From positions 17,498,043 to 17,562,042 of the forward strand of contig CM068839.1 in the NCBI GenBank assembly GCA_028554795.2: a DNA stretch of 64,000 nucleotides. Reading direction: 5' to 3'. This document shows positions 21,846 through 34,600 of the stretch, piece by piece. Each line of letters starts with the position of its first letter. Within the stretch, counting starts at the first letter, position 1. Under the pieces are notes generated by a model that was not told the DNA's origin, did no database searches, and worked only from the letters and a program-made list of their open reading frames with translations. A program made the position numbers and the translations under genes. Source of the stretch: Sinohyriopsis cumingii. Taxonomy: Eukaryota; Mollusca; Bivalvia; Unionida; Unionidae.

Positions 21846-22830
21846 GTTGTCCACTCTTACTGCACAGATCTGTCATCTACTCTACAAACTTTATGACAGT
21901 TGAACACATTTCATCTATAATTTTACTTTCTTTACTTGTTTGCTATGAACAAATACTGCAACTAGTGTTTGAATGAATTGACTTAAAAATTGCATTTACC
22001 CAAGCCAGTTGCTACCCCTCAGTAATTTTTTCACTAGTGGAGAAAAATGACCCAACTGTTTATATTTAAATACAGAGAACTTGCAAGAAAATCCACAATG
22101 AATTTAAATGGCATGTACATATAAGGGACAAACTGTTTGTCCCATGATTATTCTTTATGCATTTGTTTCACATCACAGATGTCTGAGTACTGGAAAAATT
22201 AAAAACATCTGTGCAACATTTTCCAATGATATAGTGTCAATCGGTCAAGCTTTTGCATGTAGTTTGTGTCAGATCTCTGTCCTGTGAGGGACTGGTAATA
22301 AAACTGCATTTTCCTTTTAACACCAGAATGAGGCTTTCAAAAAATTTGGACAGGTGATTGGGTTAGCTAATGAGATGAGATGATGTAAAGCATGTCATTA
22401 TTATGGTGAGATGACATTGTATTTCATGAAAACATGGACATCTTTATTGGCTGATTGGGAAATGTTTCCTGCATCGGCATCTGTTTGGAAAGTGAAAGAG
22501 AGTAATATAGTCCGAAGCTTCAGGTAGAGTTTTGGTTTAATTTAGGTATCGCAAAATTACTGGTATTTATGAATAAATTGTGAGATAGCAAGAAATATCT
22601 TTGTAGTTATGGTTATTTCAGTTTTGACTAATGCACTTTTTATTATCAACAGCATTCAGCAAAGCAGATTATCAGACCCTTGTATGGCAGACCTTCCTAT
22701 GGAGCCATGCAAGACCCTGGTTCAATGAGACGAATAATTGAAAGAAGCTCCTCAAAAGACTAAATTATTACTGGCTGACCTAATTGTATTTCATTATTTA
22801 AAAACAATTTGTTTTTTATTTCCTTTCCAG
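21846..22830. other. End of CaV2 intron 1, nothing recognised
   Basis: Unique-looking AT-rich sequence up to the polypyrimidine tract and acceptor at 22829-22830. Confidence 0.45.
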
Positions 22831-22890
22831 AAGAAGTTATTCTTACTGAAGAAAGAACAACAGATGAAGAAAAGTTGAAAATTATAGAAG
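22831..22890 (+). CDS. Cav2: CaV2 exon: I-II linker, short acidic segment
   Basis: This 60-nt exon follows TCCTTTCCAG and ends before GTGTGT. Joined at phase 1 it reads EEVILTEERTTDEEKLKIIE and exits at phase 1. The AEEVIL start directly continues the AID exon, as in other CaV2 channels (AEEVI/ML). A 14.2 kb intron separates it from the AID exon. The exon is too short and unspecific to be called alone; the phase match and the AEEV junction make it secure. Confidence 0.9.
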
Positions 22891-25800
22891 GTGTGTACAA
22901 AATTGATCAATCTATAAAGTATCTTGTGAACATATTTTGATGTAACAGAGAATAATGTAAAGATAAAAGAAATAAAAATTGAAGGCAGATTGCAAAATAC
23001 AGTTTTAAAATAATGTGGTAGAGATCCACCATGTCTGTGAAATAAAAAATAGTGTATATTATTTAGAATATTTTAACATTTACACATCTGAACAGAGATC
23101 TTGCAAACAAACAGACACTTGGCCAATAAACTAGAAGTACTGCTTTTGTAAGAGATATTTCATTCCAAATGCAGATTGGAAATTAAAAAACATTTTTTAC
23201 TCAAATTATAAAATAATTGATCACATGTAACCATACAGCTATATGCAAAAGATTGTACTTGTGTTCAGTAAATGTACATTTTAAAATTCTCAATCAAAAG
23301 ATTATTAACGTTCATTACATGCCTTTGAAGAGTGTTACTCTTCAATTTTGGAAAAACAAATTAAGTGTACACAATACAAGGAAGGTAAGACTAATCTATG
23401 CTGGTCATGTGGAAATGTGCAATGTACAATTAACATTCAGCTTTAGCAAAACTAATAAAATTTTCTGCCTAGGATATAACAGTTTAAGCACTTTATTTTA
23501 CAGAAAAAACTTTTCATACAAAAATGAATTACAATGTGATGAGGTTTAGTTTATCACATCATTCAAACTGAACTGAATGGATTTTCTACCAAAACAAATG
23601 GAGAATGGTTTGTCACACATTTCATTCATTGATTGTAATCTACAAATTGCAAATGTTAATGAGAATGTATGCATTTTCAATGATGACAAGAATATCTAAT
23701 AGTAAGAACTGTATATTGAAATCTCTTTGGAACTATGACATTCATTTAAATTCTCATATTATTAGTAGATGGAATAAATTACTCTTTTAATGTGATATTT
23801 AATTTCATTCTTAACAATGCATGGCACAATTAATTGTTGTAGATGTATCTGTAGACTTGTATGTATGATATATATGTTCTTTTATGTTTACAATGTTTTT
23901 GCTTTATATTTTAATTTAGAGGTATGGACTTTGTAGTCTGAAATAAAGAATTCTTATCTTATCTCATCTTAATGAAAAATGATCACAAATGGTTATCAGC
24001 AATATTGTGTGTATCCTAGTAAACCAAAATCAGTAATACTGATGTATGTGAGAGTAAACAATTGCCCAAATCATTAATATTGGCATAAATCATATCAAAC
24101 TATCACCATAATCAAATACTGGTCTATGTCAGAGTAAACAGTCACTAATGGTCCTAAATTGGACATGCAAAATCTAGAAATCAGGTTAAGGGAGATCACT
24201 TTTCAGGACTAATTATGGTAGCTGCAAGGGAGAGTATCACTGTTTATTCTTTAGAGATACATTTCAATGCCCAATAAACATTGATTATTACCTAATGAAA
24301 TATAAGCATATGGATATAGTCAAGTGATACAAAAAACAATTTTAATAATATTTTCAGAGCCAAAGTGGCTCAGTGTCTATTATGTTGTCATGAGCCAAAA
24401 GATTCAAATCAGATGGATATTGTAGTGTGTCCTTATGGAGGACAATTTAGACTGATTACCTTGACACTAATTGACCTACTTCTGTTGCTGTCCATAAAAT
24501 AGCAACCTTTATCAACCCAACCATAACATTTATTCACCTGTATACAAAATATTCTCATGAAATTTAATAATTATTTTTGTTTTCTGTTTCAAATGTTCAA
24601 ACACATACAAGGAATTATCACTAAATTTTATAATTACTTTTTTTTCTGTCCTGAATATATATTGATGTAGAGTATTGCAAATCACAATATTTTAGTGTTA
24701 CTTAAGTTTAGTGAGTATTACATTTTGTCATATTATCAACATCAAATTGTAACAATTCGCTGTAGGGCAAGAATGATAATTTGGGGATTTGTTGATACTG
24801 TTAATTTCTGCTACATCAGCTAAAGTTTTATATGCATAACTTTAAAAATTCTGATAAATAATTTTTGTCATGCTTAATTGAATTTAAATTATACACACAA
24901 TGTTAATGAGAGCACTTTATTCACAACGATATATTAAAAAATCTGTGCTCACTCACTGGTATTAGCGACATACACAGTACAATATGATTATTGAATATAT
25001 TATATTATCTGAAATTTGATAGATATATAACAAAAATATAATTATCTAAATGGTCTTCGTTGCTAGATCATATCTTACTGTCATTACCTGGATTATGACT
25101 CGATGCTTTGAATTTTATCCTTATCAGGATTTTGTGATGCAGCATGTGATCAAACAATTAAGATTGCATTACAGTGATAATAATGATTATGTAAACTCAT
25201 TTACAAACCTCCAAAGCCATCTGGCTGGAAAGTCATTAGTGTTTAAATCATATACATCAGTTTCATCAAAATAAATTGCCAATACCTAAAACTTAAGCAA
25301 AATTATATTTTTTTGCTTAATTCAATATGTCACCTTTCTAAAAATGTGTGATTACTGTAATTTAGACCTACCACCTATCCTTGTGTTTACCATATCTACC
25401 TGCATACAAGTCAGATCCATCTGAAAAACAACACAGACCCTGATCTGCCATTGCATAATGCACCAGCAGATCAGGTTCTGTGATGTTAGTTCTACTGAAT
25501 ACTGAACAAGCAGCACAGAACTTGCAGAAAAGTAAGGGAATACCATTCCCAGACATTGATGCAACACTACACCCCTGCTTTTATGGATAGCTTACATTAC
25601 ATTAATGTATAGCTTTTCCAGACATCAAACATGCCCTATATGGCATAATTGCGACAGCCAACAGAGTCAGAAATAGTTTGCCTTCTGCTGCTGCCCCATG
25701 AAACCATGCTGGTGTTTGACTTCCAACATCATTATTGAATATCATTGATACAGGACAACTTCAAAATAATTTAAAACCAATTGAAAGAAACCAAAAGTGA

Positions 25801-26152
25801 CTAATATGACAAAATTGATCCAAATACCTTTGTTTCTTGAATGAAACATTATTGCACAAAATATTTGGTGATACAGTGTATTTGAGTCTGACAGTATTTT
25901 GTATATGTACCATAAGTTTATGACGTAGTTTTTAACATTTCTTTATGTTGGTCACTGGGTTAATACTGTTTTTGAAATCATGTTTTGGAGAACCATGTTG
26001 TAAAGGAGAACTGTAAATAATGCAGAGTTAATAATTAAGGTGTAATTAAGTTGTTAAGTGCTCCATGATTGTAAACGTTTATGTTCTGCTAGCATGAATT
26101 GTCAATTAACAGTGTAATTTCTATTGATTGTTTCTTCTTCTGCCATTTTCAG
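22891..26152. other. CaV2 intron 2
   Basis: Mostly unique AT-rich DNA. A 110-codon ORF at 23217-23549 and others have no recognisable domain. A tRNA-like head (AGTGGCTCAGTGTC and AGATTCAAATC) at about 24356-24415 may be an old SINE. A partial copy of the palindromic family lies at 25389-25495. Confidence 0.5.
25389..25495. mobile_element. Palindromic foldback family, partial copy
   Basis: It carries the left end (ACCATATCTACCTGCATACA) and the core AGACCCTGATCTGCCATTGC, but lacks the right half seen in the complete copy at 30727-30950. Confidence 0.6.
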
Positions 26153-26263
26153 CACGTAGAAAAGCAGCAGCCAGGAAAATGAAACAAATAAAAGATGGAA
26201 AAGACACAGATGATGATAATGACATTGAAAATGATGATGATTTATTATCTGATGTAAATATAG
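26153..26263 (+). CDS. Cav2: CaV2 exon: I-II linker, basic then acidic segment
   Basis: This 111-nt exon lies between TGCCATTTTCAG and GTACGT and is phase 1 at both ends. It encodes a basic run (ARRKAAARKMKQIKDGK) followed by an Asp/Asn-rich tract (DTDDDNDIENDDDLL). The basic ARRKAAARK segment resembles molluscan CaV2 linkers. The acidic tract is low complexity and probably flexible. This part of the linker differs strongly between phyla, and it is a usual place for phosphorylation and G-protein modulation, although no specific site is demonstrated here. Confidence 0.88.
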
Positions 26264-26603
26264 GTACGTTCATGATCATTTTTCTGATTTACTTGGGTTC
26301 CCATAGCAACAACACATGCAGCATGTATATATAGGTATCTTCATGATTTGTGCTTTCTTTAACTTGGGTTCCCATTGTAGGAGGACAGCATGTGTAGATA
26401 TGTTCAGAGAAACCTACAAAAAGAACACTTACCCATAAAGAAAACTTACCCACAAAGAACACTTACTCAAAAAGAAATATATTTTTCTCTCATTTCGATA
26501 AATTCATGATGCAGCTGGCCCATGTGAGAAATGTATTTGGGATATCTCAAAGAAGTACACTTAGTCATTTTATTGATGATATCATTTTTCTGATGATGTT
26601 ATG

Positions 26604-26804
26604 TACCGTATATATTTGCGTATAAGTTGAGTCAAACTGCAAACTGCACAGACCTAGATCTGCCATTGCTTAATGCACCAGCAGATCTGGGTCTGTACAG
26701 TTTGCTAGATCTAATTAATAACACAAACTTGATCTGCCAGTACACTATGTGATGGCAGATCAGGGTCTGTGTTGTTGGACCTGACTTATACATGAGTATA
26801 TGTA
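26604..26804. mobile_element. Palindromic foldback family copy
   Basis: It starts ACCGTATATATTTGCGTATA and ends CTTATACATGAGTATATG. Inside are two nested palindromes: AGATCTGCCATTGC against GCACCAGCAGATCT, and TTGATCTGCCAGT against GATGGCAGATCA. Confidence 0.75.
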
Positions 26805-26839
26805 ATATTCATGTAACTTTTCTCATCATTTTAATATTG

Positions 26840-27290
26840 GATGAAAAAAACAATTATAACAAGTTTTTGTTTGCTTTTTAAGTATTACGAGAATAATTAA
26901 AATAAAATCTATGTTTTTTAAAAATATTACAAGAACAATTACAGTAAAATGTTTGTATGTTTTTTGAATATTGAAAAACAATTACAACAAACGTTTTGTC
27001 TGCATTTTAAATGACAATACAACAAAATTGTTATCTTCATTTAAAATATTGAAGAAACAATTAGAACAAAATTTTTGTTTGCATTTTAATTCTTGAATAG
27101 ACAATAAAAATTAAAATTTTAATATTGAAAAAAACAATTACAACAAATTTTATGTCCAAATTTTACATATTAAAATAACAATTATAACAAAAGTTATATT
27201 TACATTTTATATATTGAAAAGACAATTACAATAAAAGTTTTGTCTACATTTTAAATATTAAAAAAATAATTACAACAAAAGTTTTGTTTC
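26840..27290. repeat. AT-rich minisatellite of about 45-60-bp units
   Basis: About eight imperfect copies carry AAACAATTACAACAAAAGTT and TTGTCTACATTTTAAATATT. Confidence 0.75.
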
Positions 27291-27429
27291 ACTATCTAGT
27301 AACATAGTCTTTCTATTGTGAGAGCCATGCCAATGATTCACAACTATTTTTACTAGCCCTTTACTAGCCCTTTGCTAGCCCTTTGATCTGACTTCTAATT
27401 AGAAATGAGAGAAAGATAATGACCTCATT

Positions 27430-29580
27430 ATATTTATTGTGTATGATAAGGAAATCTCATTACTTTGTTAGTATGGGATTGGGAAATCTCTTTATATATA
27501 TTGGTGTGAGATAGGGAAATCTCATTTGTTTTGGTGCAGGATACAGAAATCTCATCATTTGTATTCTTGTGGGATACTGAAATCTCTATATATGTATTGG
27601 TGATTGGTTTGGTCAGTGCAGAATACGGAAATCTCATCATTTATTTTGGTGTGGGGTAGGAAAATCTCATCATATGTATTGGTCATTGGTGTGGGATAGA
27701 GAAATCTCATCATATGCATTGGTGTGAGATAGGGAAATCTCATATATTGGCAGCTAATAGGGAAATCTCATCATATGTATTGGTGTAGGATAGGGAAAAC
27801 TTATCCTTGGGGTTAGAATTTGTTGACAAATTATCCTGCAAAGCATCATTTCTTAGTTCAAATTCTGACCCTTGGATAGAATTTCCTATGCTACTCTAAT
27901 GCATGTGATGTGATTTCCTTATTCTACACAAAAATAAATGATAAGATTTCACTATCTCACACTACAAGTTGTAACCTACACCACCAGCAGTCTGTACTTC
28001 TTGCTGACTGTAAAGCCACAGAAACAAGAATATAAAAAGTGAACATAATTTACTCATTTCATTCATTGATTTATAATGTTTAACTGGATTGCCATCAAGC
28101 AGTCCATAAAATTGTCACCTTCTTCACATTTCAAACCTAACAGAACTTCAACACTAACATGTCATCCATAGTTGTGTGGGTGAGTCTGCTTTTCAAGCAA
28201 CAGGAGTGTTGCAGCTTTGTAAGCTCCTGATAGATCAATAATTTAAATGTAAGAACATATTTTTACCCCATTTTTCAAAGTTAGTTTTTTTTTGTGGAAA
28301 TATTAGAATTAATCATTGCATATATTGGATGCAGATGAAATAGTGTTCATTTTCCATGCATATGAAGGTCTTGCATCCACCTCTTCACTGAAAATAGACT
28401 CAGCTGGAAAAATGACAGTTTTCTCTATCACATTGAAAACTTTCATTAGGTTGGAAACTTGAAGATGACAATGCTACAGACCAGTTGGTGACAATTAAGT
28501 TTTGAAATTATAAATCAATAAATAAAATGATTAAGTTTTGTGCACTTTTTGGATCCGTGATACCTTTTGTTTTTAAAGTCAGTGGGGAGTACAAACTGCT
28601 GGTGGTGTGAGGTGAAACTATAGATTGCATATTATGATATCTCCCTAAAACACACTAATGCATATGATGAGATTTCCATATCCCATACTAATGCATATGA
28701 TAATATTTCCTATCCCACACTAATACATGTAATGAGATCTGCCTCTCACAGATTAATGCATATGATGAGATCTCCTATCCCACACTAATGCATGTGATGA
28801 GATTTCCATATCACACACTAATGCATGCAATGAGATCTCCCTATCCCACACCCATAAATGTGTTGAGATCTACCTATCCCACACTAATGCATATGATGAG
28901 ATTTCCCTATCCCACACTAATATATGTAATGAGATCTCCCCATCACAGAGTAGTGCATATAATGAGATCTCCTATCCCACACTAATGCATATGATGAGAT
29001 TTCCCTATCCCACAATAACACATGTAATGAGATTTCCATATCCCACAGCAATACATGTGATGAAATGTCCCTATCCCACACTAATACATTTAGTGAAATC
29101 TCCCAATCCAATGCAAATGATGAGATGTCCCTATCTCACACTAATGCATGTAATAGTAATTCCCTGTCCCTCACTAATGCTTACTGCAGGTGATAAAATT
29201 TCCCTATTACAAACTCATGCCTGTAATGAGATGTTCCTTACAAATGCATGTAATGAGATGTCCCTTACAAATGCATGTAATGAGATGTCCCTTACAAATG
29301 CATGTAATGAGATGTCCAATACAAATGCATGTAATGAGATGTCCCTTACAAATGCATGTAATGAGATGTCCAATACAAATGCATGTAATGAGATGTCCAA
29401 TACAAATGCATGTGATGAGATGTCCAATACAAATGCATGTAATGAGATGTCCAATACAAAAGAATGTGATGAGATGTCCAATACAAATGCATGTGATGAG
29501 ATGTCCAATACAAATGCATGTAATGAGATGTCCAATACAAATGCATGTAATGAGATGTCCAATACAAAAGCATGTGATGG
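27430..29580. mobile_element. Foldback structure with inverted minisatellite arms
   Basis: The left array (27430-27800, about 33-bp units, GGGATAGGGAAATCTCATCA) is the inverse of the right array (28640-29180, TGATGAGATTTCCCTATCCC). The right array then shifts to 27-bp units (29181-29580, ATGCATGTAATGAGATGTCC). Between them, 27972-28016 is the inverted copy of 28571-28615 (CACCACCAGCAGT core), around a 0.55 kb centre without a gene. This layout, long inverted arms made of tandem repeats, is what Foldback-type DNA elements look like. Two array inversions by chance are a less likely explanation. Confidence 0.55.
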
Positions 29581-29849
29581 ATTCTGTTATGAATCCTTGT
29601 TATTAAAATATTTTTCATTTGAACCCAAAATGCATCTACTTACAGAGGACAGTGTTTAACCCTTTTAGTGCCTTATATTAGCTGGTTTTACTGTATATAT
29701 TCATCATTTGATTTTATTTTCTCATAACGTATTTCAAGGACTAATCAATGAAAAGAATGAAAATCTATTAACATTCATACATCTTTTTGATATAATTAAA
29801 ATAAACCTCCAGCATTAATTTCAATTGAAACAGATAAATGCTTACCCGG

Positions 29850-30200
29850 TACTGTCTTATAACTATGCTGTATAGTCACATAATCATGGCTGTATAGTCA
29901 TATGATCAGACTGTATAGTCACATAATCATGGCTGTATAATCACATGATCAAACCATATAGTCACATAATCATGGCTGTATAGTCACATGATCAGACTGT
30001 ATAGTCACATAATCATGGCTGTATAGTCATATGATCAGACTATTATCACATGATCAGGCTGTATGGTCACATGATCAAGTGTATAATTGCATGATCATGG
30101 TTAAATAGTTACATGACCAGGATGTAAAGGTTGCAGGATCATGCCTGTGTAGTCACATGATGAGGCTGTATAGTCACATGTTCAGGATGTATAGTCAAAG
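29850..30200. repeat. Minisatellite of about 22-30-bp units
   Basis: About fifteen units of CTGTATAGTCACATGATCA and its ATAATCATGG variant. Confidence 0.85.
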
Positions 30201-30400
30201 GGTAATGGCTGATACAAATAATATTGGAATTGTTTGTTTATAAAAATAAAATTATTGCATTACAATCATAATCTCAATTTAAAAAAGTCCAAAATGTATG
30301 CTTATTTTGGAGAAGTTATATTGTACATATATAAAATATAGTAAAAATTTTTTGGAATTTTTTGGTTCTCAATGAAATACATTTTGTTTTCTCCTTTCAG

Positions 30401-30482
30401 GTAATTCATTTGGCAGAACCCTTAGAAACAGAAGATCAAAAAGTCATTGTGGAGCATTTTGGCAAGCAGAAAAACATTTCAG
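30401..30482 (+). CDS. Cav2: CaV2 exon: end of I-II linker before IIS1
   Basis: This 82-nt exon follows TTTCTCCTTTCAG and ends before GTTGGT, entering at phase 1 and leaving at phase 2. It encodes GNSFGRTLRNRRSKSHCGAF then WQAEKHF. The G-S/N-x-F-x-R motif and the aromatic/basic stretch before S1 match the equivalent CaV2 region (the S-F-A-R and F-x-K-x-E-K-R-x-R pattern). The exon is read in the phase-1 frame; reading the ORF in the other frame gives a false protein. Confidence 0.88.
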
Positions 30483-30726
30483 GTTGGTATTTTCATGGTG
30501 AAAAAGTTATAATGAAAACCTATTTTATAAACATTCAAAGTATATTCCTCTTACACTATTTCTGTTGTCATACAATCCTTTTTTAAAATTAAATTTAATC
30601 ACAAATTCTATCCATGATAAAAGAATTTTTGAAAACAAGGATGGTTCTGAAAACTTAACATGGGTGGGAGATCAACTTAAAACAATGATAAGTACTAATT
30701 GGTGTAGGATTAAAATATAGATCATG

Positions 30727-30950
30727 ATGCCATATATACTGACTTATAAGCTAAGTCCAATTGCAAACAAGATAGACCCTGATCTGCCATAGCATAATGT
30801 GCCTGCAGATCAGGGTCTATGTTGTTTTCTCTACTGATAACTCCTTACAAATTGCACATACCCAGACCTGCTGGCACATAATGTTACAGCAGATCTGGGT
30901 CTGTGCAGTTTTGCAGTTGGACTTGTCTTATAAGTGAGTATATATGGCAT
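30727..30950. mobile_element. Palindromic foldback family, complete copy
   Basis: The terminal 24 bases at 30727-30750 and 30927-30950 are inverted copies with a single mismatch (core CCATATATACT and CTTATAAG). Two internal palindromes follow: AGACCCTGATCTGCCATAGC with its partner GCAGATCAGGGTCT, and CCCAGACCTGCTGG with CAGCAGATCTGGGT. It is 224 bp long with no coding capacity and serves as the reference copy of the family. Confidence 0.85.
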
Positions 30951-30984
30951 GTCAAGAAAGGCTCAAGAAGATCTGTAAGAGATT

Positions 30985-31265
30985 TTGATGTACCATCAAC
31001 ACACCAATTACCATGGATAGACCAATAACCATGGACACACCAATTACCTTGTATACACCAATTAACATGGACACACCAATTACCTTGGATACACCGCTTA
31101 TCATGGACACATCAATTGCCATGGATACACCAATTACCTTGGATGCACTAATTACCATGGACACATCAATTACCATGGATACACCAATTACCAAGGACAA
31201 ACCAATTACCATGTATACACCAATTACCATGGACACACCAATTGCCAATGATACACCAATCACAT
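30985..31265. repeat. Minisatellite of 18-bp units
   Basis: About fifteen copies of ACACCAATTACCATGG-type sequence. Because 18 is a multiple of three, ORFs stay open on both strands (Asp-Thr-Pro-Ile and Val-Ser-Met repeats). Confidence 0.9.
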
Positions 31266-31370
31266 GAGAAAAGGAAAGATTACATAATTAAATGTGAAGA
31301 CAAATGGTTATGACATTATTGATTTTACATTCTAACCTATCTCTTGTTTATGTCAGTTTGTCTCAAATTT

Positions 31371-31580
31371 TATACCATGTCGAACTGCATTCAAGTCAGA
31401 TCCAAATAGAAACTACATTTATCCAGATCTGATATTGTTTAAGGTGCATGCAGGTCTGGTTCTATACAGTTTGTCAAGATTAATAAGAATGAAAAACAAC
31501 ATAGACCCAGGTATGTTGGTGCTGTTTGTGACAACAGATTAGGATATATGCTGCTTGCAAATGGACCCAACTTATAGGCA
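31371..31580. mobile_element. Palindromic foldback family, diverged copy
   Basis: It keeps TACCATGTCGAACTGCATTC, an ATCCAGATCTGATATTG core and the right part ACCCAACTTATAGGCA, with many substitutions. Confidence 0.5.
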
Positions 31581-31630
31581 TTGCACAATCAGCAAATATT
31601 AGTTTTTATAATTAACCCACTTACATGTAT

Positions 31631-34600
31631 AGGTTCCCCCTGCTGGTACAGGAATGTAGAATAGGCTGGATGTTCTCCCTTGCTGGTACAGGAAGCTAGA
31701 ATTTGCTTTATGTTACCCCATGCTTGTAAAGGAATGTAGAATAAGCTTGAAGTTTCCCCTGCTGGTACAGGAATGTAGAATAGGCTTGATGTTCCCCCTG
31801 CTGGTACAGGAATATAGAATAGGCTTGATGTTCCACCTGCTGGTACAGGAATATAGAATAGGCTTGATGTTCCACCTGCTGCTACAGGAATGTAGAATAG
31901 GCTTGATGTTCCACCTGCTGCTACAGGAATGTAGAATAGGCTTGATGTTCCACCTGCTGCTACAGGAATGTAGAATAGGCTTGATGTTCAACCTGCTGCT
32001 ACAGGAATGTAGAATAGGCTTGATGTTCCACCTGCTGGTATATGGATGTAGAATAGGCTTGATGTTCCACCTGCTGGTATATGGATGCAAAATAGGCTTG
32101 GTTTTCCCAGGCTGGTACAGGAATGTAGAATAGGCTTTATGTTCCTCTTCCTGGTACAGGAATGTTGAATAGGCTTGATGTTCCCCCCTGCTGGTACAGG
32201 AATGTAGAATAGGCTGTATGTTCCCCCTTGCTGGTACAGGAAGCTAGAATTTGCTTTATGTTACCCCATGCTTATAAAGGAATGTAGAATAAGCTTGAAG
32301 TTTCCCCTGCTGGTACATGAATGTAGAATAGGCTTGATGTTCCTCTTGCTGGTACAGGAATATAGAATAGGCTTTACATTCCCCTTTGATGGTACAGGAG
32401 TGTAGAATAGGCTTGATGTTCCTCTTGCTGGTACGGAAATGTAGAATAGGCTAGATGTTCCTCTTGATGGTACATGAATGTAGAATAGGCTTGATGTTCC
32501 CCCTTGATGGTACAGGAATGTAGAATAGGCTTGATGTTCCTGTTGATGGTACAGGAATGTAGAATAGGCTTGATGTTTCTCTTGATGGTACAGGAATGTA
32601 GAATAGGCTTGATGTTCCACCTTGAAGGTACAGGAATGTAGAATAGGCTAGATGTTCCTCTTGCTGGTACAGGAATGTAGAATAGGCTTGATGTTCCTGT
32701 TGATGGTACAGGAATGTAGAATAGGCTTGATGTTCCTCTTGATGGTACAGGAATGTTGAATAGGCTTGATGTTCCTCTTGATGGTACAAGAATGTAGAAT
32801 AGGCTTGATGTTCCTGTTGATGGTACAGGAATGTAGAATAGGCTAGATGTTCCTCTTGATGGTACAGGAATGTAGAATAGGCTGTATGTTCCCCCTTGCT
32901 GGTACAGGAAGCTAGAATTTGCTTTATGTTACCCCATGCTTGTAAAGGAATGTAGAATAAGCTTGAAGTTTCCCCTGCTGGTACATGAATGTAGAATAGG
33001 CTTGATGTTCCTCTTGCTGGTACAGGAATATAGAATAGGCTTTACGTTCCCCTTTGATGGTACAGGAGTGTAGAATAGGCTTTATGTTCCCCCTTGATGG
33101 TACAAGAATGTAGAATAAGCGTAATGTTCCCCCTTGATGGTACAGGAATGTAGAATAGGCTTGATGTTCCTCTTGCTGGTACAGAAATGTAGAATAGGCT
33201 AGATGTTCCTCTTGATGGTACATGAATGTAGAATAGGCTTTATGTTCCCCCTTGATGGTACAGGAATGTAGAATAGGCTTGATGTTTCTCTTGATGGTAC
33301 AGGAATGTAGAATAGGCTTGATGTTCCACCTTGATGGTACAGGAATGTAGAATAGGCTTGATGTTCCTCTTGCTGGTACAGGAATGTAGAATAGGCTTGA
33401 TGTTCCTGTTGATGGTACAGGAATGTTGAATAGGCTTGATGTTCCTGTTGATGGTACAGGAATGTTGAATAGGCTTGATGTTCCTCTTGATGGTACAAGA
33501 ATGTAGAATAGGCTTGATGTTCCTGTTGATGGTACAGGAATGTAGAATAGGCTAGATGTTCCTCTTGATGGTACAGGAATGTAGAATAGGCTGTATGTTC
33601 CCCCTTGCTGGTACAGGAAGCTAGAATTTGCTTTATGTTACCCCATGCTTGTAAAGGAATGTAGAATAAGCTTGAAGTTTCCCCTGCTGGTACATGAATG
33701 TGGAATAGGCTTGATGTTCCTCTTGCTGGTACAGGAATATAGAATAGGCTTTACGTTCCCCTTTGATGGTACAGGAGTGTAGAATAGGCTTTATGTTCCC
33801 CCTTGATGGTACAAGAATGTAGAATAAGCATAATGTTCCCCCTTGATGGTACAGGAATGTAGAATAGGCTTGATGTTCCTCTTGCTGGTACAGAAATGTA
33901 GAATTGGCTAGATGTTCCTCTTGATGGTACAGGAATGTAGAATAGGCTTGATGTTCCCCCTTGATGGTACAGGAATGTAGAATAGGCTTGATGTTCTTCT
34001 TGCTGGTACAGGAATGTAGAATAGGCTTGATGTTCCTGTTGATGGTACAGGAATGTAGAATAGGCTTGATGTTCCTCTTGATGGTACAAGAATGTAGAAT
34101 AGGCTTGATGTTCCTCTTGATGGTACAGGAATGTAGAATAGGCTTGATGTTCCTGTTGATGGTACAGGAATGTAGAATAGGCTTGATGTTCCTCTTGATG
34201 TACAGGAATGTAGAATAGGCTGGATGTTCCTCTTGATGGTACAGGAATGTAGAATAGGCTTTATGTTCCCCCTTGATGGTACAGGAATGTAGAATAGGCT
34301 TGATGTTCCTCTTGATGGTACAAGAATGTAGAATAGGCTTGATGTTCCTGTTGATGGTAAAGGAATGTAGAATAGGCTAGATGTTCCTCTTGATGGTACA
34401 GGAATGTAGAATAGGCTTGATGTTCCTGTTGATGGTACAGGAATGTAGAATAGGCTTGATATTCCACCTGCTGGTATATGGATGTAGAATAGGCTTGATG
34501 TTCCACCTGCTGGTATATGGATGCAAAATAGGCTTGGTGTTCCCCGGCTGGTACAGGAATGTAGAATAGGCTAGATGTTCTACCTGCTGGTACAGGAATA

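Noticed and set aside
23217..23549. 110-codon ORF in intron 2
   Set aside because: No recognisable domain, AT-rich codon composition like the surrounding intron, and no channel-compatible splice context.
28985..29659. 224-codon ORF with Asn-Ala-Cys-Asn-Glu-Met-Ser repeats
   Set aside because: It follows the 27-bp and 33-bp tandem units of the foldback arms. Open frames exist on both strands for the same reason.
30362..30586. 74-codon ORF spanning the last I-II linker exon
   Set aside because: It reads the exon in the wrong frame and runs into both introns; the phase-consistent frame gives the channel sequence.
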